NCBI GenBank assembly: GCA_007922225.1
Contig: ML679966.1
Location: 40,763,943 to 40,827,942 of the forward strand
DNA from: Emydura subglobosa
Taxonomy: Eukaryota > Chordata > Testudines > Chelidae
Direction of reading: 5' to 3'
Length of the DNA stretch: 64,000 nucleotides
In this document: positions 45,240 to 58,200 of the stretch, piece by piece
Numbering within the stretch: the stretch's first letter is position 1
Layout of the letters: every line of letters begins with the position of its first letter
Made by a program: the position numbers and the translations under genes
Notes under the pieces: generated by a model
What the model was told of the DNA's origin: nothing
What the model saw: only the letters and a program-made list of their open reading frames with translations
Database searches by the model: none

Positions 45240-45665
45240 TTCACATTTATTTTTATTATTTATTACTAGGGTTTCTCAGAAGGCCTAGTCATGGACCAGA
45301 ACCCTACTGTATTAGGTGCTGTACAAATACAGAACAAAAAGACGGTCCCTGCCCCAAGGAACTTACAATCTGAGTATAAAACAAAGGATGCCAGAGGGGT
45401 ATAGATAGATAAAGGAGTACAAGGGAACAATGAGAAAATATTGTTAAGTATGATAGGCAGTGGTCTCTGCACACCAGTAGCCTAGCCATTGTCAAGTGGT
45501 TTTTTTGTAGTGTTTTGGCAAAGGAGAGTACTGAGGAAAGATCTGAAGGTGGATAATGAGGTGGCTTTGTGGATCTTTACAGGGAGTGCCAGCCAAGCGT
45601 GTGAGGCCAAGCTTGAAGGCCCTTATTTGAAAATTTAACAAGTCAGCAGTGGGGGCATTTGTGTC
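45240..45665 (-). mobile_element. LINE-like 3' fragment (longest copy)
   Basis: On the plus strand, ATTATTTATTACTAGGG is followed by AGGTGCTGTACAAATACAGA, ACGGTCCCTGCCCCAAGGAA, AGGCAGTGGTCTCTGCACAC and GCAAAGGAGAGTACTGAGGA. It is the longest of three copies (8680-8835, 22790-22935) and shows the family extends well beyond a SINE-like tail. L2/CR1-like in style; not assigned. Confidence 0.55.
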
Positions 45666-45977
45666 AGAAAACACAGGTTTTTGTCATGCAAGTGGTAGAA
45701 TTGCACCCAAAGAAACAAAAATGTATTCACAAATGTTCCTATGGTGAAATGTTTCAATTTTGACAGGAAAAGAAGCCTTCAAGTGGTGGAAACAATAACT
45801 CTTGTGACAAGGGAAAACAGAGAAAAAAATTATTTTCAGACGAAACTGCAAAACAGTGGGCTTTTCCAGAGAATCATCAAAATGTCAGAGGGACTGGACA
45901 TTTATATGGGTTAGAAGAACACCAAAGTTTTAAAAGTCAATGCTAGGAAAAAGGGTATTGGAAGTGAGTTAAAATCT

Positions 45978-46182
45978 CATGTTTCAGGGCATAAAGCTAT
46001 ACTAACTATTAGGGGTTGGGATGAGGCCTTCAGGGAGGGCAGATTACCCCACATCTGCCTACTGCAGAATTTATTCAACCTTCCTCTGAAGCATGTGATA
46101 CTGGCTACTGTCAGAGACAGGATACTGGACCAGATGGGTCTTAGATCTGACCCAGTATGGCAATTCCTATGATCCTATGTTC
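45978..46182 (+). mobile_element. CR1 LINE 3' end
   Basis: CATGTTTCAGGGCATAAAGC, CCTCTGAAGCATGTGATACT, AGAGACAGGATACTGGACCA and CTGACCCAGTATGGCAATTC with tail ATGATCCTATGTTCT. A related fragment lies inverted at 47812-48195. Confidence 0.8.
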
Positions 46183-47354
46183 TCCTTCTGTCTTCCACAC
46201 ACTCTATCACCATTGTTTAGGGAGAAAATAAAAGCTATTTTCTTTTAGGCTAATCACACCTTGATGCTTATATCAAAACAGCTTGATTGGGAGGAAAGTC
46301 ATTTTTTTTAGAATCTTTTCAAATATAAAGTAGTTAGTTCAATAAAAGAGCCTCAGATCTATTGGCAAAAGTGGCAGGCTAATCATTTAAACAACACACT
46401 CATTATGAAAGTCCTAGAATTCTTGTTGTTTGGTCTGGTTTTTTTTTTCTGACTATTTTACTGAGTTTGCTTTTCTGTAGAAAAACATTCTGTGTATGTG
46501 TGGAGGGGAAAAAAAGTCCATTAAAGTGAGACTCAGTATAAAATCTGTGTGCGCACTTTGGGGATAAAGATAAAATCTTCAGGGGAAGTGATATTGATAT
46601 GAATGTTGTTTATACAGAGAGAATTTTCTGTGCTTGAAAATTTGTTTTTTCCAGTTTTCTGAAATGCACTTAAACCTCAACTACTCCCTTCAGAAAAACA
46701 AATAAACAAACAAACAAACAAACATTAAATATGGATGGACTGAATACACTCCAGTTATTTAGTGCTGTTGACACTCTATTCGCCTTTGGGCATGTCATAC
46801 TAATATATGATAGACACGTTATGAAGAGAGTCTACTCTGAACTGGTACAGTACTACTAAACACAGGGGTGCTATGGAAGTGTGTGGGGATTTCATGCAGT
46901 TTGCTACTACAGATGTGACCCCTTCCCAAAGCTTTATCCAGCTCAAGTACAATATCTAAACTGGACCTTTTTGACAGTTAAAAAATTTTGGTTAAAAATT
47001 CCAATTACTCAATGACTTTTTTGTTTCAGGTCCTCTGGTGGGGGTGGGTGAGACAACTGAGTGGCCTGTTCTTTCTCCAACAGCAAGTCTGTTTCAGGAG
47101 ACAGTTAGATGGTCCGCACTTACTCTGTCATTGAGCTTATTCTTCAGGGGAATACCAGACATCTTTATTCTCTGCAGCATTTGGCAGTCTTTTTCAGAGA
47201 ATGCTGGTGGAAACTTGTAATCCCTTTGCCGGAATTGCTGAGCATATTGCTTTAAAAGTTAGTGCCATGGTGGCTCTTCTCTAAAACTTATGCTCTAGAG
47301 TGCACTATGGGACTTCACCTGCATGCTGCTTCTCATAGAGCCTTTCTTGCATCC
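46183..47354. other. Unassigned DNA with (AAAC)n microsatellite
   Basis: No gene. Bases 46694-46724 are (AAAC)n. Confidence 0.5.
46694..46724. repeat. (AAAC)n microsatellite
   Basis: About seven AAAC units. Confidence 0.85.
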
Positions 47355-47715
47355 CGAGTAGAGCCGTGCAGAGAAAAGTAATTCTGTTTTGCAGAGGATT
47401 TCAGTGTTTTGAAATTTTGCTTTATTCTGATTTGGAATAAAAAACAACTACTTCAAAATGTTCCATAAAAGGGAAAGTACTGCGCTCCCTGACTCTGGAG
47501 CAGTCTGCCTGGGACGTTAGGAGCTTGGGAGCTGGGGTCTGCCCAGCAGGCTGCCAAGGAGCTGAGTGGACAAATTGGCAAGAAACCTGTCTGCTTTTCT
47601 GCCAGCCCTCATTGAAACAAACTGTCTCTGTGGAACATCTGGATTTCAACAAATCGTCAATTTCTGGCAGCAAAACATTCCATCAGAGAATTTCCGGCTA
47701 GCTCTAATCCCTGAG
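47355..47715. repeat. Interspersed repeat with AGAGCC...GGCTAGCTCTA ends
   Basis: Begins GTAGAGCCGTGCAGAG and ends CCGGCTAGCTCTAATC, giving loosely inverted ends. The interior is rich in AATTTTG/CAAAATG-type words. Similar ends occur near 31800-31815 (GACCAGCTCTAATC) and 8487-8500 (ATTAGAGCTGGTC). Probably a non-autonomous DNA element; family unknown. Confidence 0.4.
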
Positions 47716-47811
47716 TGGATAGTCACAACTCGTCCCCCCATTAGTAATAGCTAAATCCAATCCATAGGTGTAGCAAGCAAGAACAAGCAAGAAGAGAAAC
47801 AGAAACCTAGT

Positions 47812-48195
47812 GGCTGCCACACAGGATCAGACCCATGGTCAGTCTAGTTTAGTATCCTGTCTCTGACAGTGGCCAGCACTTTCTTCTTCAGGGGAAGGTT
47901 CAGAAACCCTGCAGTGGCAGTTGTGGAATAACCTTCTCATCAGGAGAGTTTCTTCTTTCCCCCCATTTGTTAGAGGCTGGCTTGTTTCCTAAGCATAAGG
48001 GTTTACATGTTTTGTTTTTGTTTTTGTTTTAGTTACTTTGTTTTTAATCCTTGCTATTGTAACTCTGGATGTCCCTACTATCCCTATAAATGTCTAATTC
48101 TTTTTTGACTCCTACGAAGCTCTTGGTTTCAAGGAAATATTGTGGTAATGACTTCCACATTGTAAAAGTGTATTGTGTGAAAAAGCATACCCAAT
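47812..48195 (-). mobile_element. CR1 LINE 3' region fragment
   Basis: On the plus strand, GTTTAGTATCCTGTCTCTGA, CAGTGGCCAGCACTTTCTTC, CCTGCAGTGGCAGTTGTGGA and AGGCTGGCTTGTTTCCTAAG are the reverse complement of the CR1 end seen at 45978-46182, with extra upstream sequence. A GTTTTT run lies at about 48010-48035. Confidence 0.7.
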
Positions 48196-49727
48196 AAATA
48201 AAATAATATAGGCCCAGATTCTCACAAGATACTTCTCTCCCACCCCACTGCACAAGAGCTAAGGACCGTCAGAGGCTCTGCTTGAGGGAATATAGAGCCT
48301 GATCTCTGTGCATCCCTAGCGGTGTGATCTACCATAATATGGGTGGAGAGCAGGTGGGATAGAATATCTCTCTCACCCTTGCTGGTCTGGCCAGCAAAGG
48401 AGATTGCTGCACTATTCAAAAAGATTGTACATTCTATACACTCCTCCTGTGCTCTATGGTTCTGAGGGAGGTATTGTACCATGCTGAGATACTGAGCTTT
48501 CCAGAGGTCCCCCGATGGTATGGCTCTGCATTGTTCTGGTGCTGAAAAGTTAATTGACATAATTTACTGTCATGTAGATGCACATCTGGTGAGTGGTGGT
48601 ATTAGTGATTGAGAAAGTTGTGCGCTACAACGCCTGAATGATAGCAGTCTTGTTTCTTGATGTTAGTAGTATTTTGGCTTATTGTTGCTTATTGGAAGTG
48701 ATACCTTTTTGTTTCCTACTAAAGATCTCTGTCCCATCTCTTAGAAGGGGTTGCCTTATGTACTTCAGTGCATAATTTCTTCATCGTTTCCTGTAGCATT
48801 GGTCTTCCAGTGTACTACCTCCATTACCAATCCATTTTCTTCGTGTCTGAGGTCATTCATTCTTGGCTTCCATTCCTTGACCTTCTAGCAAATTTCATGA
48901 TGTTACTAGTGGGCAGGCAATGATATTTTATATATCCAAGTATACCCATCCATCACAGTACTGGCCCAGAAAGTGGTATTTCCAGGCATGAGATCACAGC
49001 TTTGGCCAATTCAAATGAGCTGAAATAAGCCTCTTGCTTGATTTTTTTTTTTAAGGCAGTAATCTGGAATCCTTGCTGGTGAGCCAGTTATTTACTGGAG
49101 AGAGAGTATGTGTGGATACCCCCAGATATTGTATTGTGCATACGTGGGTCAACCTATCTGTATTGTACCGTCTGCTAAACTTTAGAACATATCATCGAAA
49201 ATCAACTGTACATTCAGCCTGACAGTTAGTTCCTTTAGGAATTTTTCAGAAGAAACTCACCCCTACTCTAATATGTAAACAAATGACTTTCACTTCCCTG
49301 GCAAATATGTTGTGTGTGGGAGAATCTCAGATTATGAACTGAAAAGCATTATTATAGTCATATGCCTAGAGATCCAGAATGGAAAAAAAAAAAAAAGAAA
49401 AGTTTAGGTGTAAAGAGTTTGGAGCAAAGTTTAACTTTTCACTGATAATACTTTTTCTGGCTTTATTGCCTTTTTATTTATTACAGCAGATTTATCACCT
49501 GCTAGATAATTTTGCATTCAGGGCTTTTCTAGTGCTCAATTTATCAAGGAGACTGGCATTGCATTCTCTTGTATTTTATCCCAAGTACCATCAGGGTAGA
49601 AGAGACAAGTTTTCTCTCCTGGACTGACTTAACCACTAAATCATAATTCATAACTCTGCTAGCTTTTCTCCTGGATTTTTCTTGCTCCTTTCAGCTCAGT
49701 TATTTTTAATGTTTAAGCAGCATATAC
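48196..49727. other. Unassigned DNA
   Basis: No gene recognised. Poly(A) at about 49383-49395. The 112-codon minus-strand frame at 48222-48560 has no recognisable domain. Confidence 0.45.
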
Positions 49728-49870
49728 TAGAAGTGATTAGAGTGGGGGAACCTGAATTCTATTCCTGACTCTCTCTAAGTTACTTAACTTTGCTATGCTT
49801 CCATTTGTTCCCCGTCTATAAAGTAGAGTTAACACCCACATCTTAAAAATATTTTGAGATCCCTTTTTTC
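49728..49870 (+). mobile_element. MIR SINE
   Basis: CTGAATTCTATTCCTGACTC, AAGTTACTTAACTTTGCTAT and TCTATAAAGTAGAGTTAACA resemble the MIR core. Confidence 0.55.
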
Positions 49871-51100
49871 TCATACAAGTTACCTTAAAGAGGCTGCTGG
49901 TGCAAGTTGAAGAATAATAGTGGAAGGGCCCATATGATGAGAAAGGAGTCTGCCAGCTTTCCAGGTGGCTGAATTTTGCAATTTGGGCTGAAGTTCATTA
50001 ATGTATCAAACTTTTGAATACACGTCTCAGTTTGAATGGATTTGAGATGGGTTGTGAATATCCCTCGCACGTCCAGCTCTGAGTTGATCCAACTGCTGTT
50101 ATGACTTTGGTTTTTATTTTTGCTACACTAGCTGTCCTTTTAAAAGGGGTCACTTCATTTTTCTGATCACAATAAAATCTCTATTTCTGGTGCCAAATAA
50201 AGGTCAAGAATACTAACCTCTCATATTCCTTCATATTCTTTTGGTCTTAAAATAATGTAATTGAATTAATTTATTAGTTTTCTGCATATCTATTTAGAAG
50301 TTGTTCTCATATTCAGTGACTGGAACAGGAGCTGTGTCAAAAATGCTCACTCAATTCAGCTTTGTCACATGATTTCTTTTCAGTATAGAGGTGGGAGTAT
50401 AGGAAGAACCGAGAGTGAGGATGAGTGACTAATTGTTTGAGCTCTAGCTGTAATTGCAACTTGTGTGCCCGAGCAAAAAGAAATCTGAGAATTATGGCCC
50501 CAAGTATTGCTGGGAAAGCAAAGACAGCTGACTCAGAAAAAAATAGAAGGCTTTTTGATACGTTTGTTCAGTCATTAACTGATTGGAGAAATGTTGATAT
50601 AAATGATTGTTTTAATCCTGCTAATCATTTGCCTTGGCTGATCTCCTGTGTTTCAAACATAAACAAACACAGCTAGCTCCTTCTAGATGATTACAGCTGT
50701 CCCCTGTAAAGGCAAGAGGGTAGGGAGAGATACTAATTTTTGCCCCTGCCTCCTCTCATGATAATAGGATGAGGGAAGCAAAACAGACACCTTCACAAGG
50801 TAGCTTTTATTATAAAGAAGCTCTAAGATGAGCAAAAGAACAAAAAAAAAAATTTTTTTTAATTGAAATTTTGGCATATAATTTAAACTAACGGCTCTGA
50901 GAACATCCCCTCTACTACATTGCCCAGAATAATCAGAGCGGGTCACAGGAATGTTACCTGAAACACTTTGATCAACAGTTTCAAAACAAGGTGCCTAAAT
51001 TTAGAAATCTAAAGCTGGGATTGTCAAAGGAACCTGACTGAGGTAGGCACCCAATTCCTATTAAAATTCAACAGGAGCTGGATGCCTAACTATTTTCGGG
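49871..51100. other. Unassigned DNA
   Basis: No gene recognised. An 83-codon frame at 50425-50676 has a CNCNLC start but no known domain. A/T homopolymer at about 50842-50864. Confidence 0.45.
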
Positions 51101-51264
51101 AGACAAGGTGGCGGAGGTAATATCTTTTCATGGATCAACTTCTGTTGGTGAGAGACGTGTTTTCAGACTTACATAGAGGACCTGAAGAAGAGCTTTGAAA
51201 GCTTTTGTCTCTCACCAGCAGAAGTTGATTCAGTAAAAGATATTACCTCACCCACCTTCTGTCT
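51101..51264. mobile_element. Penelope-like inverted tails (family A), hammerhead remnant
   Basis: Left arm AGACAAGGTGGCGGAGGTAA...GGTGAGAGAC (51101-51156) is the reverse complement, with a few mismatches, of the right arm GTCTCTCACCAGCAGAAGTT...CTTCTGTCT (51207-51264). Between them the family A core keeps CTGAAGA (51182-51188) and GAAA (51197-51200), but the stem II interval is shortened. Compare the single tails at 1050-1142 and 20636-20755. Confidence 0.7.
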
Positions 51265-51375
51265 TCAATGTCCCGGCACTAGCATTACTACCACAATGCT
51301 GAAAATAACCTTTTTAGGCACCTTTTGAAGATCCTACCTTGAATCCATACTTAGGCACCTAAATATAAGTGACCT

Positions 51376-51563
51376 GATTTTCAGGGGTGCTGAGCAACAT
51401 CAACTACTGAAGTCCGTTAGAGCTGCACCTGCTCAGCACCTTTGAAAATATTTAGATGCTTTAAATATAGATTTATGGCCAGATTTTCAGAGGCCTGGAC
51501 ACTTGCAGACTGTACTGATTTCAACTACAGATGAGGGTGCTCAACACCTCTGAAAAAGTGGCC
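51376..51563. repeat. Two palindromic MITEs in tandem
   Basis: The first has GATTTTCAGGGGTGCTGAGC inverted against GCTCAGCACCTTTGAAAAT (51376-51449). The second has GGCCAGATTTTCAGAGG against CCTCTGAAAAAGTGGCC (51478-51563). They are the same family with different spacers. Confidence 0.65.
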
Positions 51564-51589
51564 CAATCTTTATTTTTAGACTGATGGTA

Positions 51590-51726
51590 ACATTGCAAAG
51601 TTTCTGGCTAAGAGCTCTGTGCTATGAATTATTTTAGGGAAATTCTATGGCCTGTGTTAAATAGTAGATCAGCCTAGATAATCACAACGGTCCTTTCTAG
51701 CCTTGGAATCTACAAAAATCTATGAA
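51590..51726 (+). mobile_element. CR1 LINE 3' end
   Basis: AAATTCTATGGCCTGTGTTA, AGATAATCACAACGGTCCTT and CTAGCCTTGGAATCTAC with tail AAAATCTATGA. Same subfamily as 28124-28388. Confidence 0.8.
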
Positions 51727-52141
51727 GCTATAAGTGCCCACAACCTGCAAGTGCAGCTCCCATTGGCACCAGTGGGAGTTCCGGACGTTGGCTGTGTTCC
51801 CTGTTTATGGCTTTCTATACGGTCCTGTCCTATTGGCACAAGATGTGCAATTCAGAAAGGAACTTATAAAGCCCTAAATAATGTAGTCCAAAGGCTATAG
51901 AACTCTTTAAATTTTACAAGAATTTTTATTAACTGATACAATTTAGCCTTCTCTCCAAGCACCAGTTGGATTTTTTTTATTTTACTTATTTTTATTTTTT
52001 AAGATATCCAATTACCACCATTCTCAGGATATGAAATGTTAGACCCCTTGAATTCTGAGCTACACTTATGATTCCTTACCTCTTATTGTGACACAAATTG
52101 TCTTGAGAAGAGAGATTAAGAATGTTGACCAAGATGTTGAG

Positions 52142-52179
<38 letters not shown>

Positions 52180-53054
52180 AAGGCAAAACAGAATCAACAA
52201 CCCCCTAATATATTGACAGAGAGCAGTGCTAGAATAATAATCAATGATCTTTAAAAGGTTATCTGAAGCAGTCTCATTACAGTTAAAAGTATTACTGTAG
52301 AATTACTGCTGATTGAAATGCCATTTACAATCCCATAAGATTTGAACCTGTAATAAGGGTCCATAGTTCCATATTGGTACCCAAATCACCTCCCCACAGA
52401 ACAGCAGAAAAGTAATATGTTTACCACTTTCTGATAAGACTGATTTATTAGAGTTCGATTTATTACTATTAGAAAGGTTTTACTATCTCATGTTAAATTC
52501 ATTTACATTTTAACACTGTCATGATATAAACATCAACCTTCTACTTTCTGTAACTTATTTATCTTTACTTTTTATTTTTGGTTAATAAAAGACATATAGA
52601 ATGTTGAGTGTGCATTTTAGATAACCTAAAATTCAATGAATACTTGAGAAACTTGTGATGGGTAACTGGCTAATTAATATTACTCAACTGTTTGTTTTAT
52701 ACTGTATCAACCCTAATGTTTTCATGCCTTTCTCCACTTTAGTTTAAGAGGCTACTAGATCAGTTTATTTGGCAGGCCCTGGAAAAACATATAAATAAAT
52801 ATTTGCAGAAAAAAAAAATCCAACAACATTGTTCTGTTTTTAAAAAAAGCAATAAATTACACGCAAGAGATTCACAACGAAGCACTAACCTTGAAAACAT
52901 TAATGTGCTTGCTTATCTTTAATCATGTGAATTGGCCCATTGAAACTCCACATAATTTACATAACCCCCAAACATAAAAGTAATATATTTTACTGCACTG
53001 CTCAGATGGGCTGATTTTCATCATTCTTCTTTTATCTGCTGTTAGCAACGTTGT
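51727..53054. other. Unassigned AT-rich DNA
   Basis: No gene. Contains the (TA)n run at 52143-52177. Confidence 0.5.
52143..52177. repeat. (TA)n microsatellite
   Basis: About 17 TA units. Confidence 0.9.
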
Positions 53055-53140
53055 CTATTTACACATAATAAGCTCTTCAAAGCTGGAACCTTGATTTATT
53101 ATATCTGTTGCTCACTGTGGACTCTATACAAATAAATAAT
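53055..53140 (+). mobile_element. Decayed LINE-like 3' end
   Basis: ATAAGCTCTTCAAAGCTGG, CTCTATACAAATAAATAATA follow the order of the better copy at 22790-22935. Confidence 0.35.
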
Positions 53141-55056
53141 AATGTCTATTCATTTATTACAGTCCCACTGTTTTTATAAATGTGTGAGCTGATAGTATCT
53201 GCTGCTTCACACTAACTCTTTGTTTAGGATAATGGTATCTCTCATAGCTGAGTTGCTGGGAAAGCTATGAGTGATCTGTTTGGTGTTGGGTGTCCCAGAG
53301 ACATAAATGCTGATGTTTTTTCCTGAATTTGAGTAAACATTGCCTTTTCTGGGTTTGGACCTTCCTCAATTATTGAAGCCATATTTGCTGCATTTTGTTT
53401 ACCCTGCAAATTCAGATTTCATGTGAACAGACTGTTTTACAGGGCTTTGGGGAATATCTTTGCACGCCTTATGGTTTGAAGAGGATAATGGAGCCTTAGG
53501 AATTGGAATACAGTTGTCAGAGTTCACCAAGAGGCAAAGCTAAACAGCCATACCATTCTTGCATCTTACTGTAGATAGCCACACTCGATCTGTGTTAAAT
53601 TATTACAGAGGCTTAGCTGGGACATTTGTGGCTTTTAATGACATTTCATGGTTGTAAAATGTGTTGTCCCACCAGCTAAAAGATTTGGGGTTTCTAACAG
53701 AATAAATATTTGATTAATGAAACAACATGTATTGTACAGAAGAAATGATCATAAAAAGATGCTTTTTAACAGCCTGAAGTACCTTTTGCAGCTTGGAACC
53801 TTTTATCACCTTGTAAATCACCTCTTAAGACGAATAGTTGAAGTTAGACAAGGCACACTTCCATTACTAGTGTATCCCCATTGGGATATTATACAGACTG
53901 GGCTGCAGCTGCTTCAAAGACGTCCTCCTCACCGACACATTGTTCCATCTTGCCTTCATTATGGTACGGGAACAGTTTGTGTAATTGCAGGGGCTTTGCT
54001 TTTAATAATCCGCACAATTCAATGGTTCAGACCTGAGGGAGGTCCACTCTTTTTCTTTAATGTCGCATTCCTTCAGCTGTGAAATAGTGACCATTCACAC
54101 TGCACCAGCATTCTATAAGGTATGTACGGATGTTCAGAGTGAACAACCAACAAAGCCTCAAACTCATTCAGTTAGGAGGAGAGGAAGAAATTTAGCCTTG
54201 ACCTGAATATAGGGGGAAAATAAAGTTATTTGATTTTCATTATAAAGAGCTGAAAACTTCTCCTAGATTTCAGGAGGAGCATAAGCAGGCAAATAAAAGA
54301 CATGACCCTAACACCAAACAGATGGCTTTCTCTTTTCTGCGATTATGTACACTTTTGAAGTTTTACAGGAACCACATAAGCACTCATGCTTTCAATTATT
54401 TTCCCTTCTTCCAGAGGCAGACACAAAATTTATTTGTTCTTTCTGACTGATTATTCTTCCATTCCAGTCGGCATGTCTGAGCTCTAAATTCACTTCAGTG
54501 AAAGAAAGAGAAATAAACTTCAGCAACCTTTTGGCTTAGAAACCAAAGGAAATATTTGACTAAATTTAAATTATCGTTTTGTTAACTCTGTCCTTTTTTA
54601 TTTTTAAGGACTTGAGAGACATGGCTTCAATTAAACAAGGAGGATCATCCAAAACTTCTCTTTCCCATCAGAGGATACTCTTTAAACAGACAAGATTGAA
54701 TAGCCCTGGAATCTTGCTTTCCCTTCATTTCTTTTCTTTGCTTTAACCCTCCTTGCTTGGATATAAATGATGAGGAGGAGATAAATCCTTCCCCTTCTCC
54801 ATAATAATTACAAACCATTTATTTTCTCCCCTTGCTATTTTCCTGTAATAGAAACTAGAAATAGAAACTAGAAATAGAAAATTTACCCCCCCCCCCCCAT
54901 CTCAAGACTCCTAAAATTGGAACCAAACAGAATCTCAAAGCAGTGAAAGCTAAAATGCACACACATTCACAATCCTGGCTGCATATGGTTTCCAAATAGG
55001 TATTTTGTTTCACATTAATAATAGGCATTAAAACAATAATAAATGATACTTAACAT
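53141..55056. other. Mostly unassigned; 121-codon open frame at 53717-54082
   Basis: The frame at 53717-54082 is the longest in the window outside recognisable elements or GC-rich patches. It has a hydrophobic stretch (VCVIAGALLLIIRTI) but no recognised domain, no clear splice context and no homology I can name. Chance is the default. Bases 54847-54882 hold a 13-14-base tandem (ATAGAAACTAGAA) followed by poly-C at 54886-54898. Confidence 0.4.
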
Positions 55057-55275
55057 ATCTCTAGTGCCTTTCCTCCAAGGATCTCAAAGCATTTTACAAT
55101 TCTAAAGTAAGCACTACAATGCCACTGTGAGGTAGGAATTATTAGCCCCATTTTATAGCTGGGGAAACAGAAGCATGGAAAGGTTATGTAATTTGATCAA
55201 GATCACACAGTCTGTGGTAGAACTAGAATCCAGGTCTCTTGCTTCCCCTGCTGGAGTGCTGCTTACGAGGTAATC
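55057..55275 (-). mobile_element. MIR SINE
   Basis: On the plus strand, GATCTCAAAGCATTTTACAA, ATTAGCCCCATTTTATAGCT, GGGGAAACAGAAGCATGGAA, AGATCACACAGTCTGTGGTA and GAATCCAGGTCTCTTGC follow reverse-complement MIR. Confidence 0.7.
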
Positions 55276-58200
55276 TGCACTCAGAAAATACATTGCCCTA
55301 TATTTTCAGAAAACATACAGTAACTGTATTTGCCATCACATACTGCAAGGGAGAATGCATCATCTAGTGACTAGAACAGGAAATGAGACACTACCCTGGA
55401 TTATATTTCTGATTTACTGGGTAACTGTGCAAATTAAAGGACACAATTTATATCTCTGTCACAGATGGGTAAACTGAAGAGGTCAAATTAATGTACCACT
55501 ATCTGTAGTGGAGGTATTAACACTTACCTATCTCAGACATTGAGAGCCTTTGTTGAAATGTACCCAGTAAGTCCAAAGGGGGTTGGGCACCTTCCTATAC
55601 TTTAATGCGTCTTGGCCTGCGGAAAAGGGGAGCAGCCATGCCTTTGTGTACGCCAAGAGGTGCACTCTTCTTCATCACCATACTCTGCAGTGCTGTCTGG
55701 GGCTGGAGCAGCTTGGGGGTGCCCTGATTTTGGTAAGTGACTCTTAATGTCCACAAAAAGAGAAGCAGAGAGAAGCCGAGCACTTTATAAATAACGGAGA
55801 GACTTCCTGAAGTATTCCCTATAGATACCCCTTTATAATATTATTTCACCCTTAAATCCTGGTGCTCTAGGAGCTCAGAGCAAAGCCCATTGATGTTAAG
55901 TGAACGATTCCCACCGACTTCAATGGGAAGTAGATCAAGCTCCTTGTTCCAACACCCAGTATATGGTTCTGGGAAAACTTTGTCATTCTAGTTCCAGAAA
56001 AGCCATGTTAGCAAGAGTGGAGGAGAACTTGCAGTGGCACTGCGATATAGCACAGAGGCACTTTACATTCACAGAGATGCTCCTGGTCTCTGATGAATCC
56101 CCCGAGTTCTGTTTTGATCTCAGGGCATCTGCAGATTTTTGGGGTTCTTTTTTGGTTTCCTCATCTGATTAAGGATCTATTGGAACTTTTCCTTTTCGCT
56201 ACCCCCGCCCATCGTGTCTTTCTACACAAGGATGTGATCTGGCTCAATATTATTTTGAGCATGAATATAGACTGCCATTTGCAAAGAAGCCTGCTATAGA
56301 CTGTCAAGGGGTTTTAGGCTCCACGTGTATAAATACCTTTTGAAAATGAGATTCAGGCTCTTAAAACAATTAGACATTGCAACAATGCTGAGCTCAGCAA
56401 TGCCTAAATGCCTTTAAAAATTTGGACCTACAGGAGTTTAGTGCTCAGATATCACTATTCATAGGCAGTTTTGAAAATCTCAGTCAGAATGTGTAGTGCA
56501 GATCTGCAAATTTCCCTGATTAGCAACCCCTTCCCTTGAATCAGTGGAATTTTGTGGATTAGCTATATCACTTAGTTGATATTTTACATGTCTTGAAACT
56601 GCATGAACATGTTACAATACGAATTCCTATTGAACTCAGAGCTCTGCTCCATCCCATCTGCAGCATGTTTCATGAAACGTATCTGAAACCACACAGTTTT
56701 GAACTAACAGCCTGTGAAATAAATAGCAAGGTTTGTTTAGCTGGAGAAACACACTTTTGTTTTCTAAACAGTCAAAAATACATTGTTGTGCTCCTCTTTA
56801 ACTTCTGTGCAAGGAAAAAATTGAGTGAACTGATTTAAATTAAATTTTGAGGAAAAATATATATTGTGTTTGGGCTGACAACTTTTAGGATAAGTTTCAG
56901 GCTGATGAGATTCAAAACACTTGAGTTTTAACTCCCATAAAATAGAGCTTTTAATGGAAACTGCCACTGACCATGACCTATATAGTGATGCTGCCAGGCA
57001 CAGCTATAACTGAAAGATGTGAGATAGTGCGTGGCTATATTATCATGCTAAAAAGAAAAGCAAATCAAGCCTGAGACTGAGTCATGTTTTGAAATCCTGT
57101 AGTCAAAATCTGATTACATGCAGGAAAATCTTGGATTGTACAGCTAGTGGTCTTTATTTTTTCCTCCCTGCTCACCCTTAAGTGCTGGGTCTATTCTTTG
57201 AGTAAGAACAATGAGGCCTAGCTCCCTGCATTTCTGCAAAAAGGCAGAGGGATGACAAGTCAGTAGGACTGGATCTTCTAGTGTTCAGAAAAAAATGCCT
57301 GTGATAGATATAGCAGTAGCAAGGCTGACTACTGCAGATTTAATTTTATCTTTCAAGTGAGGATTTAAAATATTGTTCTTGTCCCAGTAAGAATGTTCCC
57401 ACTTAAGTTTCAATACAAGAGAGGCTTTTTCAACATCATGAAGCAAGGATTCACTAACATTTTAACGGACAGCATTTCAGTATTTGCATTATCTCCCTAT
57501 GCTTGTGCATCTTTCACCAGTGACACATGATAAGAGCTTCTGTGAGGACAGCTCTACAGTAAAGTCAAGAAAATGCTTCAAGTTTGATGCTACTGGAGAC
57601 TGCAGAGGAAATTGGTGAGGTTAGAAACTGCATCAAAAATCTTATTTTTTTCCATCTTAAATGAGCATTTTTGCTGTTTTGGTTGCTGCTGTGCTTTTCA
57701 TGGAAGCATGCGGCATCCATCTTTTAACAATGAAACTGAAGATTCACTAAATACTAAAAACCTCTCCAAGAATTCTTAGATTCATTAGATTCTTAGGGAT
57801 GGCTTTGGCTAGGTTAAAAATTAATCTAGTGTCTGTAAATACAAGTATAGAGATTTAAGATCAACTGTTTTAAAAGAAAGAAGGTAATTATTCTGCATGC
57901 CTTATGTTACCTGAAGAGCTGAGGAGTGCTTAGTTAAAATTACTGCATTATTATTATTAGGAAGGTTGTTGTCAGAGGGCCAAGTTCGGTGATGATTTAT
58001 ACCTCAAACAACCTTGTTGAAGACAATGGGATTGCACCAGTGTAAATTGTCACATAGTGTGCTAAAAAGATCCTAGTCTGCTAAAATGGGCCTGGGTTCA
58101 ATCATACTTATGGATCTCACATAATTCTTCCTGTTATAAGAATGTCTTCATGTGTTAATGATTGCCTAGGGGCATATCTCACCGTTTGCTGTTCTCATTT

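Noticed and set aside
52143..52177. TA-rich run as a possible regulatory or origin site
   Set aside because: A simple dinucleotide microsatellite with no supporting context.
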